From assembly GCA_002348265.1 (NCBI GenBank), contig DEAT01000056.1, positions 1 to 41,434 on the forward strand: a stretch of 41,434 nucleotides of DNA, given 5' to 3'. Below the pieces are notes generated by a model, which did not search any database, was not told the origin of the DNA, and saw only the letters and a list, made by a program, of their open reading frames with translations. Below, piece by piece: positions 1 through 7,301 of the stretch. A program made the position numbers and the translations under genes. Origin of the DNA: Gemmatimonadales bacterium UBA2975. GTDB taxonomy: Bacteria; Gemmatimonadota; Gemmatimonadetes; Longimicrobiales; Gaopeijiaceae. Every line of letters begins with the position of its first letter. Position 1 is the first letter of the stretch.

Positions 1-1806
1 AGGGATGGGAACATACTCGGCCTAAGGGTGGGTTCGTACGAGATCGTTGCCACCGCTGTACTTCCTCCCGACGCAACAGCCCCTCCCCCGTCTCTCACGA
101 TTCCGATCACGATCGTGTTCCCCTCCGTAGCAAGATTGGGAATCTCTGCTTCATCGGAACAGATCTTCGTTGGCACCTCTGTAACACATACGGCTACTGC
201 CTTTCATCCAGACGGCTCTCATCGGCCAGATGCAGTCGCATCATGGACGAGCTCTGATACTTCCATTGCAACCGTCGACCGTTGGGGCACCCTCACGGCG
301 CACGCACCTGGCAACGTCAGCCTAACAGCAGGCTTCGAGACAGTCTCTGAGACTCGATCCTATGCCATTGAGCCCTTCCCAGCGGATGAACTGCTAATCT
401 CAGGTGGAACCGAAACCGCCCGAACGGGAGATGTTCTGCATTTTAAAGCGACAGGCCTTACTAACGGTGAACCGCTTGATGCGTTACCAGTCACATGGGC
501 ATATACGTTCGTGCCCGACGATTCGATTCGCGCCCCTGGCGCATCCGCTGTGATAGACAATGGCGCGTTCGTAGCAGAGGTACCTGGCCGATACTCTGTG
601 CTAGCGATATCCGGTCCGCTCGTCGCGAGATCAACGGTTACGGTGCACGGCCGAGAAGTAGTCCAAGAGATCCAGCTCCAAGGCCGTGGGCCGGTTACGA
701 ATTCTCACACTTCAGACCTTTGGGTTTTCGAGGGATTGAACGGAAGGGACTATGCCATCACAGGGACGTGGGCATCCGACGGGTGGGCGTTTTTCTGGGA
801 TGTTACCGATCCCACAAGTATCACGAAGGTAGATTCAATCAGAGTCGACGCACGCACCGTGAATGACGTTAAGGTGGCACCGAACGGTCGATATGCAGCG
901 CTATCACGTGAGGGAGCCTCTGATCGGAGAAACGGAGTTGTGATCCTCGATATGGCGGATCCCTCAAACCCGGTTATCGCATCAACTTTTGATTCGAATG
1001 GGGTGACGGGTGGGGTACACAACATGTTCGCCACAGATGACTACCTGTTCGCCCTAGCTGGAGGTGACAAGTACGTCATCATTGATGTGCGTAATCCCTA
1101 TGAACCAAAGTTTGTGAGCGAATACAACCATCCAGACAGCCGGATTCACGACGTATGGGTCCACGATGGGATCGCATACTCCTCAGAGTGGCAGAACGGA
1201 GTTGTCGTAGTAGATGTCGGGAACGGCAGATGGGGAGGCTCCATAGAGAACCCGGTCTTCGTTACTGCGGTCCCCTATCCTGTAGGTGCGACTCACGCCG
1301 CTTTCCCGTACGCTCAGGCATCCACTGGAAAGTTCTATCTCTTTTTAGGTGATGAGATTGGTGGTGGTCGCGGGTCTGCGTGGACTGGAGAGGGCGCGGA
1401 CAACACGCCTTATGATCCTGCAACCGGTGAAGGCGGTATCCAGGGCCGCATGAGCGGATACTTACACGTGATCGACTTCACAGACCCCGAAAACCCAATC
1501 GACATAGCTCGATACGAGGTGCCAGAAGCTGGTACCCACAACATGTGGGTTGAAAACGATGTGCTCTACCAAGCGTACTACAAAGGTGGCCTTCGTGTAT
1601 TGGATATCTCCGGAGAGCTAATGGGGGACTTGATGGCCCAGGGGCGCGAAATCGCTATCTATAAGCCTCAAGATCCTGGGGGTTTCCTGCCGAATCAGGT
1701 AAGCGTTTGGGGAGGTCAGCCACACAAGGGTCACGTATTCTTCAGTGATATGAATTCAGGGCTGTGGGCAGCCAAAGTTATGCCTAGGAATCGACCTATT
1801 TCGTAA
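1..1806 (+). CDS. Secreted Ig-like/LVIVD-repeat beta-propeller protein, 5' end cut by window edge
   Basis: The reading frame is open from base 1, so the GTG at 28 is probably not the true start and the signal peptide lies outside the window. The N-terminal part (to about base 640) looks like bacterial Ig-like modules: the run WTSSDTSIATVD followed by GTLTAHAPGNVSLTAGF is a typical Big2 pattern. From about base 670 to the end there are repeated blades with 'VVDV', 'VIIDVRNP', 'VIDFTDPENP' and 'LRVLDIS', the hallmark of LVIVD repeats (COG5276-like), which fold as a beta-propeller. HNMF and HNMW repeats supply regularly spaced histidines. The family is secreted or surface-located and its function is poorly known; binding or adhesion is inferred. 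It converges with another beta-propeller gene, with 32 bases between the stops. Confidence 0.8.
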   Translation, partial: RDGNILGLRVGSYEIVATAVLPPDATAPPPSLTIPITIVFPSVARLGISASSEQIFVGTSVTHTATAFHPDGSHRPDAVASWTSSDTSIATVDRWGTLTAHAPGNVSLTAGFETVSETRSYAIEPFPADELLISGGTETARTGDVLHFKATGLTNGEPLDALPVTWAYTFVPDDSIRAPGASAVIDNGAFVAEVPGRYSVLAISGPLVARSTVTVHGREVVQEIQLQGRGPVTNSHTSDLWVFEGLNGRDYAITGTWASDGWAFFWDVTDPTSITKVDSIRVDARTVNDVKVAPNGRYAALSREGASDRRNGVVILDMADPSNPVIASTFDSNGVTGGVHNMFATDDYLFALAGGDKYVIIDVRNPYEPKFVSEYNHPDSRIHDVWVHDGIAYSSEWQNGVVVVDVGNGRWGGSIENPVFVTAVPYPVGATHAAFPYAQASTGKFYLFLGDEIGGGRGSAWTGEGADNTPYDPATGEGGIQGRMSGYLHVIDFTDPENPIDIARYEVPEAGTHNMWVENDVLYQAYYKGGLRVLDISGELMGDLMAQGREIAIYKPQDPGGFLPNQVSVWGGQPHKGHVFFSDMNSGLWAAKVMPRNRPIS

Positions 1807-1838
1807 CGCATCCTAGAGGCATTCCGTATGAATCTTTC

Positions 1839-3041
1839 TCAGCCCAGAGGCTCCATCCTCCAGAACACAATTCCGCCCGCCTGCTGACCTACACCCACCG
1901 ACCCGACTAATTCAAAACTCCGTAAATCATACACGTCCACCTTACCTGGCTCCGCTCCCTTCCCTTCAACACTTATGAAGGCGTAGCGCGAATCAGGAGT
2001 AAGAGCAACGCCGTGGGTAACGGTTGTGGTCGATTCCACTATAGCCAAGCTCTCTCCAGTCTCGGCGTCAAAGAATTGCACCTGACCAGCACCCTTGAGC
2101 GAAGCCACTAAAACCGTCCCATTATCGGATATTCCCAGATTGTATGGGGCTCGGCCCGTTTGAAATTTGCGCACCAGCGACCAGTCCTCACGATCAATCA
2201 CTAGAATCTCATTCGACTTATTACACGCAACATAGAGAGCGCGATCGTCAGGAGTTGGCTGCACCCACGTAGGTGAACACGTAGGGTCTTTCATCACCAT
2301 CCCGGTCATCGACACGTCTTCCGCAGCGACCGTCATACCCCTAGAACCTGTCATTACCTCAGGTGCGATATAGTCCGTCAGCGCCCCTTCTGCTCCTGTC
2401 GAAACCGAAAAGCGACGCGATACTTGGAAACTCCGCGTATCGATCTCAACCAACTGGTCATCCATCATGCACAATGAGTATGCGAACAGCCCATCCGGAG
2501 CCATCCGTAGCCCATGTGGCATCGTGCACGTGGGAATCTGATCAACTTCGACCATGTCGGGCGTGTAAACGACCGAGACCGTTGATGGCACATGTTCGCC
2601 ATGCAAGTTGAAATTCGCGATTAGCGCGTATAGTCCATCGGGTGTCAGATCGAGTGTAGCCGGAAAATTCCCGAGTAGAATCGGTCGCGCGACAAGAGTG
2701 TCTGGCCCCGCATCAAATTTCCAAAGCTTTCCATCTGGGACGCCGTGAGCAGTTGTCATGTAAAGGAACTCTCCATCGGGAGAAACATTTAGGCCGTGAG
2801 GACCCTCATTTTCAACAGCCATCTCCCCGACAGGGGTGGTCTGATCAATGGAGACACCATTTGCATTGAGCTTAACTCGGTGGATCAGATCCGCCGACTC
2901 AGCTCCTACATAGACATAGTAGGTGCCTTGAACACTTTGTTGGTCACTCGGTGCAGGCGTCCCCAGCTGCGAATCGGTTGAATTCAAACATGAGGACAGC
3001 AAAGCGACATATAACGACAGTAGGCCAGAACGGAGTTTCAT
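1839..3041 (-). CDS. Secreted YncE/SMP-30-like beta-propeller lipoprotein
   Basis: About 400 residues. I place the start at the ATG at 3041 because it gives a clean lipoprotein signal (MKLRSGLLSLYVALLSSC, lipobox LSSC). The frame itself runs upstream to 3092. The mature part has repeated blades with 'YVYVGAES', 'VSPDGEFLYMTTA', 'LTPDGLYALIANF', 'MAPDGLFAYSLC', 'DDRALYVACNKSNEILVID' and 'LTPDSRYAFISVEG'. These are the NHL/YncE-type repeats of seven-bladed propellers of the lactonase/YncE group. No catalytic residues of lactonases can be assigned with confidence. No strong Shine-Dalgarno is seen. It is convergent with the LVIVD protein and divergent from the CorC gene; about 150 bases separate it from the latter and must hold both promoters. 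Confidence 0.8.
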   Translation of the reverse strand: MKLRSGLLSLYVALLSSCLNSTDSQLGTPAPSDQQSVQGTYYVYVGAESADLIHRVKLNANGVSIDQTTPVGEMAVENEGPHGLNVSPDGEFLYMTTAHGVPDGKLWKFDAGPDTLVARPILLGNFPATLDLTPDGLYALIANFNLHGEHVPSTVSVVYTPDMVEVDQIPTCTMPHGLRMAPDGLFAYSLCMMDDQLVEIDTRSFQVSRRFSVSTGAEGALTDYIAPEVMTGSRGMTVAAEDVSMTGMVMKDPTCSPTWVQPTPDDRALYVACNKSNEILVIDREDWSLVRKFQTGRAPYNLGISDNGTVLVASLKGAGQVQFFDAETGESLAIVESTTTVTHGVALTPDSRYAFISVEGKGAEPGKVDVYDLRSFELVGSVGVGQQAGGIVFWRMEPLG

Positions 3042-3194
3042 ATGATGATGTGGGCTCGTCTGAATGGGTCTAGTCCCTGCTGATCGTGGCAATGAACTTA
3101 GCCGGATGCTTAAAATAGGTTGCGAGTAGGCCTTCCCATCAAGGGAGAGTCCGGCTCGCTAACTACCGCCTGACTTAGTTATCTTTATTTTTCC

Positions 3195-4424
3195 ATGATC
3201 ACACTAGCTGCGATCGTCGCGATCGCGTTGTCGATCTCGTTCCTCTGCTCAATCCTTGAAGCAGTCTTCCTCTCTGTCTCGCATGCCCATGTGGCACTGC
3301 TCAAGAGTCAGGGTCAATGGGCTGGAAGCTGGCTAGAAAAGGCACGGCAGAACGTCGAGGAACCGATCGCTGCCATTCTAACGCTCAACACAATTGCACA
3401 CACAATCGGTGCTGCGATGGGTGGAGCTCAAGCGGCCCGTGTGTTCGGAGAGGCTTGGGTTGGTGTCTTTTCAGGAGTATTGACTCTCCTAGTGCTCTTG
3501 GCGACAGAAATCATTCCAAAGACCATTGGTGCCACCTACTGGAAAACGCTGGCACCTATGACGGCAAGAACACTCCAGGTCCTCATAGTGGGTATGAAGC
3601 CGGTGCTCATTCCCCTGGCTTGGCTATCCAAAGCAATATCGCCATCAGGTGAAAGGCCGACGGTTAGCAGGGCGGAGATAGAAGTCTTAGCCGACATCGG
3701 ACGCCGCGAGGGGACGCTAGACGAAGAAGAATATTCGGTGATGACCAACGTTATTCAGCTTGATAAAATCTCCATCGGTGAGGTGATGACACCGCGCACC
3801 GACGTAGTCGGGATTCCGATCACAGCCACGGTCGAGCAAGTGCAGGAGACGATGCTGGACGCAGGGCATCTTCGTCTTCCAGTCTACGAAGAAAACCTGG
3901 ACACTATCCATGGAGTCGTCATCGGCCGTGACGTCTGGAAGGCAGCTCGCGACGGAGAAACACGGCTTGCCCCTCTCATCCGTCCACTTCCGTTCTCTCC
4001 CTCTACTAAGCGGGTTGAAGAACTTATCCCCGAAATGCGCTCACAACTCACCAAAATGGCCATCGTTATTGACGAGTTCGGGGGTACAGCAGGGCTTGTC
4101 ACACTAGAGGATTTAATCGAAGAGATCATTGGAGAGATCCAGGATGAGCACGAAGGTGATGAGCCTCAAGCATTCCAATCCCTAACCAACGGGCGAGTCC
4201 GCATCTGGGGAGGCACTTCACTTCGAGAGGTGTCACAAAGGATCGAGTTTGAACCGACAGAAGACGAAGAAGAAGGTTACGACACGATCGGTGGCTTCGT
4301 CCTTGGGCGCCTTAATCGCATTCCTATCGTAGGGGACGAAGTCCCGGTTGAAACGGGCCGATTTCGAGTAACACAAATGAGCGGCCGCCGAATCGAATAT
4401 CTAGTGTTCTTAGCACATCGCTGA
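3195..4424 (+). CDS. CorC/HlyC (CNNM)-type membrane protein with CBS pair
   Basis: A 409-residue protein. The N-terminal 150-170 residues contain the hydrophobic segments of a DUF21/CNNM transmembrane domain (MITLAAIVAIALSISFLC; a long hydrophobic run around 'FSGVLTLLVLLATEIIPKT'). Then comes 'VMTPRTDVVGIP', the classic opening of the CorC CBS pair, with the second CBS containing 'VIDEFGGTAGLVTLEDLIEEIIGEI'. The C-terminus is a CorC_HlyC transporter-associated domain (WGGTSLREVSQRI ... GYDTIGGFVLGRLNRIP). Members act in Mg2+/Co2+ homeostasis or efflux at the inner membrane, or were annotated as hemolysins; which applies here is unknown. It is monocistronic, with lspA convergent downstream. 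Confidence 0.9.
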   Translation: MITLAAIVAIALSISFLCSILEAVFLSVSHAHVALLKSQGQWAGSWLEKARQNVEEPIAAILTLNTIAHTIGAAMGGAQAARVFGEAWVGVFSGVLTLLVLLATEIIPKTIGATYWKTLAPMTARTLQVLIVGMKPVLIPLAWLSKAISPSGERPTVSRAEIEVLADIGRREGTLDEEEYSVMTNVIQLDKISIGEVMTPRTDVVGIPITATVEQVQETMLDAGHLRLPVYEENLDTIHGVVIGRDVWKAARDGETRLAPLIRPLPFSPSTKRVEELIPEMRSQLTKMAIVIDEFGGTAGLVTLEDLIEEIIGEIQDEHEGDEPQAFQSLTNGRVRIWGGTSLREVSQRIEFEPTEDEEEGYDTIGGFVLGRLNRIPIVGDEVPVETGRFRVTQMSGRRIEYLVFLAHR

Positions 4425-4496
4425 CAGCTCATCATCACTAGCGTGCGTAGCCTAGACTTCCTGGAGAAGCATAGGTATGAACTCCTTCGATACGCT

Positions 4497-5045
4497 TCAA
4501 TCGCTAGGCTCTGAGCCTTCCTGTCGGACAACTTCCCGTACGTCGTCCTCTGCCATCTGCATCGCTCGATCTTCGATATAGAATGATAGAGCCAACAATA
4601 TTGCGCCGCAGGTTATCGCCATGTCCGCAACATTAAAGATTGGAAAGTCATAGAACCCGAGGTCAATCGGCCCGAGGAAGTCCACCACACCTCGATCCCA
4701 CCGCACCCGGTCGTAGAGATTTCCCAGAGCACCCGACACCACGAGTGAGATAGAACTAATCCTCAGGATATCTCTATCGGACGCATCTTTGTACAGGAAA
4801 CCGAGGAGTACGAGGGCAAAAATAGTGAGGGGGACAAAAAACCATCTAGAATCTTCGGTCACTCGAATTCCGAAAGCCGCCCCCTTATTAAAGGCGAGCG
4901 TTAGCGGCACAAGGCCACCCAAGAGTTCGTGTCCGTGACCGGGTCTAGCTAGTTCTTCCAGCGCCCATCTCTTCGTAACCAAATCCAGTGCGGTGATTAG
5001 AGGAAACGTGAGGGCGAAAACAAAAAATTTTGGTCGCACGTCCAA
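4497..5045 (-). CDS. lspA: Lipoprotein signal peptidase (signal peptidase II)
   Basis: The 182-residue length is slightly above the usual 160-170. The protein has four hydrophobic segments and the family signatures 'NKGAAFGI', 'GALGNLYDRV', 'VVDFLG' and 'FNVADMAI'. The two catalytic aspartates are D122 (VVDF) and D141 (NVAD), spaced 19 residues apart as in characterised LspA. It cleaves prolipoproteins in the inner membrane, so it processes the several lipoproteins encoded in this window. The start is uncertain: the longest frame begins with TTG at 5045, and a GTG at 5039 is equally possible. Neither has a clear Shine-Dalgarno. The C-terminal tail after residue 165 is charged and cytoplasmic. 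Confidence 0.95.
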   Translation of the reverse strand: MDVRPKFFVFALTFPLITALDLVTKRWALEELARPGHGHELLGGLVPLTLAFNKGAAFGIRVTEDSRWFFVPLTIFALVLLGFLYKDASDRDILRISSISLVVSGALGNLYDRVRWDRGVVDFLGPIDLGFYDFPIFNVADMAITCGAILLALSFYIEDRAMQMAEDDVREVVRQEGSEPSD

Positions 5046-5220
5046 CCCGGATTTAATTGAAAACTCTCAGAGAGAAAAAATATGATAGAACGTGCAACCG
5101 GATCTATCCATGCCGGATCACCTGTATCCAGAGTCGGACGGAGCTGCGTTGGCGAAACATGACCAAGCGCCCTGATCTGATTTGGGTCAACTCAGTGAGG
5201 AAATATTAGGGTCCTTCTCC

Positions 5221-5236
5221 TTGAAACTATTTTCAA
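5221..5236. promoter_or_regulatory. Perfect inverted repeat upstream of the YdhR-like gene
   Basis: TTGAAA-ctat-TTTCAA is a perfect 6+6 inverted repeat with a 4-base spacer, lying about 108 bases upstream of the ATG at 5344 in a 298-base intergenic region. It overlaps the approach to a TTGACA hexamer at 5239-5244. No good -10 hexamer is found at 16-18 bases from that hexamer, so a complete promoter cannot be asserted. It could be an operator, or chance. The rest of the intergenic region shows nothing else recognisable. Confidence 0.25.
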
Positions 5237-5343
5237 ACTTGACATTGTGAGTACCACGATCGGAGCTTAGCTCTAACTCACCGATGGATGTGTCCACTTC
5301 CTCGTGTGTAGCCACTCGCAGAAAATTCGACTAAGGAAGAACA

Positions 5344-5637
5344 ATGCACATCCAAGTGATCAACTTCGGTATAAGCGTCTCCCAAGAAGACTTTATCGCA
5401 GAAGCGGAAGGAGTTGCACCGGTTTTCGCGTCAATGCCTGGCCTCGTAGGAAAATATTGGCTTGGAGACGAGGAAAATGGCGTGTACGGCGGAGTGTACC
5501 TTTGGGAAGACCAAGCTGCTTGTGACGCTTATAAGAGTGGAGAAGTCTTTGCAGCAGTAATGAATAGCATGGGGTTCATTGAACCAACCTCGAGAGACTT
5601 TGGAGTACTTGAGGAACTAACTGCCATGACAACTTAG
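5344..5637 (+). CDS. YdhR-like small ABM-fold putative monooxygenase
   Basis: A 97-residue single-domain protein beginning MHIQVINFGISVSQEDF, preceded by AAGGA 6 bases before the ATG. The segments 'PGLVGKYWLGDEEN', 'VYGGVYLWEDQAACDAY' and 'MGFIEPTSRDFGVLE' match the dimeric alpha/beta-barrel (ABM/YdhR) family. Proteins of this family are cytoplasmic homodimers, called putative monooxygenases by fold. Substrates are mostly unknown and no cofactor is expected. It stands alone, with intergenic space on both sides and a possible operator upstream. The alternative reading in another frame (5304-5525) is a shadow. Confidence 0.8.
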   Translation: MHIQVINFGISVSQEDFIAEAEGVAPVFASMPGLVGKYWLGDEENGVYGGVYLWEDQAACDAYKSGEVFAAVMNSMGFIEPTSRDFGVLEELTAMTT

Positions 5638-5790
5638 GTCAGAACAATCGTAATTCGGGAATTGACATCCAGGAAAAACCAGAAGGATCTCCGAGGGGGT
5701 CTCAGCCACGTTAAAGAAAGCCTGGGACCTAAGCAGACTTCCGCTCGGCATAGATCCCTGGTCGCCACAGCGTGCCACCACGCAACTAAG

Positions 5791-7260
5791 TTGAGAAAGA
5801 GTGTTTTCATGTTTCTCATTTGCGCAAACTCCTGTGGAAGCGAGTCATCGACCCCCACTGCCCCACCCCCAAAACCATCACCAATACCTCCTGTAGTCCA
5901 GTTAAATCCCGTCAACGGTCACAGTAATCAGGCAAACTTCCAGCTGTCCGGCTCCACCACAGGAGGCTCAACGGTCACAGTTAGCGGAGGCGCTTCTGTA
6001 GCTACTACAACTGCTAATGCCGCGGGAGCGTTCACGGCTTCAGTCCCTCTGAAACCCAATAGTCAGAACACCCTGTCAGTAACTGCGACTAGCCCTGCTG
6101 GACTGACTAGTTCTTTAGTAACTGTGATCATCAGACACGATGATAGTCGACCAGTACTCAATGTCCTCTACCCGAATGATTCCGTCTTCGATACAGATGG
6201 AGATCTTAGGGTAAATTTCGCTTTTGAGTATTCAGATAGCTTCCCTGGCATTGAGATAATTTCGGTTACCAACGACAGGGCAATCGGAGGTGGCCTCTCT
6301 AAAGGCGGCGTAGATGCGGGGGCCAATATCATCACAGCACCCGGTGCATCCCCAGTAATTCATCCGGAGAGCGCCACCTATAACGCCAGCCTCGACCATG
6401 AATTCCCAATTGGTGCGAATTCTGTAGTTATCAGCGTAGCAGATTCTGCGGGTAATGTGACAGCCGACACAGTCGAAATCGAGGTCGCCGGCACTGAACC
6501 ATCCTTCTCGCTCGTTTCCCCAAGTGATGGTGATGTGCTGACGCCCGGCTTCGTGATGAGAGTCGAATTTAGTGATGTGGCTGGCAGAGTTGTCCAAAGC
6601 GGCCTGAATTTTATCGCAGATAAACCTTTGATCGGTCTTCTTTCCCAAGATGGGACTCAGTCCAAAGGAGCTGAGGCGGGTGAAACCTTTGGCCACGCCT
6701 TTAGCATCACAGAGGGATCTCTTCTGAGCACTGCTGAAATGAATATGGACTCTTATGCGTTCCCAGGCGGTGAAACGACGATTGTCGCTCAGGTGTTCGA
6801 TTTAGCCGGCAACCCCTCTGAGGCCGATACCGTTACAGTAACCGCGCCTGATCCTTACCATTCAATACTTGTCGTCAACTCCATTGCTCAAGCGGGAGCT
6901 CAAGGGCATACGATACCCTTGGGCTTTACCAGCTTTGAGCCCTTCGGTGGGCTGCAATTCTCTCTCAATTTCGATGCATCGGTGATGAGCGTTGATTCCA
7001 TCAGTTCACAGGGAAGAGCACCGTCATCCCCCTTTTACGAAGCTTCAGGCGAAGGCAAGCTAGATATTGTGATGGTTGACCTGGCCGGTGACCCAATACC
7101 AAGTGGGAGTGGAGTCGTGCTGCATGTATACGCGTCGATCAACGCTACGGCGGCATCGCAAGTTATGGCGCTTACGCTCACTGACGTACAGGTCGCGAAC
7201 GAAGCTGGAGACCCGATTAACGTAGTAACGAGAGATGGATTTATTGAAGTACAGAGATGA
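5791..7260 (+). CDS. Ig-like lipoprotein with C-terminal cohesin-like domain
   Basis: I choose the TTG at 5791 because it gives a short lipoprotein signal ending in the lipobox ANSC (Cys15). The frame is open back to a TTG at 5662, but the extra 43 residues are charged and not signal-like. The mature protein (489 residues in total) has a Pro-rich linker (PTAPPPKPSPIPPVV), then about three Ig-like modules ('GSTVTVSGGASVATTTANAAG'-type and 'ANSVVISVADSAGNV'-type strands). From about residue 355 there is a cohesin-like domain: 'ILVVNSIAQAG', 'IPLGFTSFEPFGGLQFSLNFD', 'GKLDIVMVDLAG', 'GSGVVLHVYASI', ending 'RDGFIEV'. Cohesins bind dockerins; the next gene encodes dockerin-like repeats. The role as a surface scaffold or anchor is inferred. 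Confidence 0.72.
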   Translation: MRKSVFMFLICANSCGSESSTPTAPPPKPSPIPPVVQLNPVNGHSNQANFQLSGSTTGGSTVTVSGGASVATTTANAAGAFTASVPLKPNSQNTLSVTATSPAGLTSSLVTVIIRHDDSRPVLNVLYPNDSVFDTDGDLRVNFAFEYSDSFPGIEIISVTNDRAIGGGLSKGGVDAGANIITAPGASPVIHPESATYNASLDHEFPIGANSVVISVADSAGNVTADTVEIEVAGTEPSFSLVSPSDGDVLTPGFVMRVEFSDVAGRVVQSGLNFIADKPLIGLLSQDGTQSKGAEAGETFGHAFSITEGSLLSTAEMNMDSYAFPGGETTIVAQVFDLAGNPSEADTVTVTAPDPYHSILVVNSIAQAGAQGHTIPLGFTSFEPFGGLQFSLNFDASVMSVDSISSQGRAPSSPFYEASGEGKLDIVMVDLAGDPIPSGSGVVLHVYASINATAASQVMALTLTDVQVANEAGDPINVVTRDGFIEVQR

Positions 7261-7301
7261 GCATAACTGTTATCCCATCAGACCACTTGGAAAACGCATG
7301 A
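7257..7301 (+). other. 14-codon ORF overlapping both neighbours by ATGA (possible coupling ORF)
   Basis: The ORF encodes MSITVIPSDHLENA. Its ATG (7257-7259) overlaps the TGA of the cohesin lipoprotein gene (7258-7260). Its own TGA (7299-7301) overlaps the ATG of the protease gene (7298-7300). Such ATGA junctions commonly mediate termination-reinitiation. The peptide has no recognisable function, and the double overlap may be coincidental. It would link translation of the two large genes although they are separated by 37 bases. Confidence 0.25.

Noticed and set aside
4425..4496. Intrinsic terminator between the CorC gene and lspA
   Set aside because: The only complementary arms (AGCCTAG/CTAGGCT) are about 50 bases apart and one lies inside lspA.
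5239..5267. Possible sigma70 promoter starting with TTGACA
   Set aside because: At 16-18 bases from the hexamer there is no TATAAT-like sequence (GGAGCT at 17), so only the -35 side fits.
6232..6696. 154-codon open frame on the minus strand
   Set aside because: It lies antisense to the cohesin-like lipoprotein gene and has no family signature.
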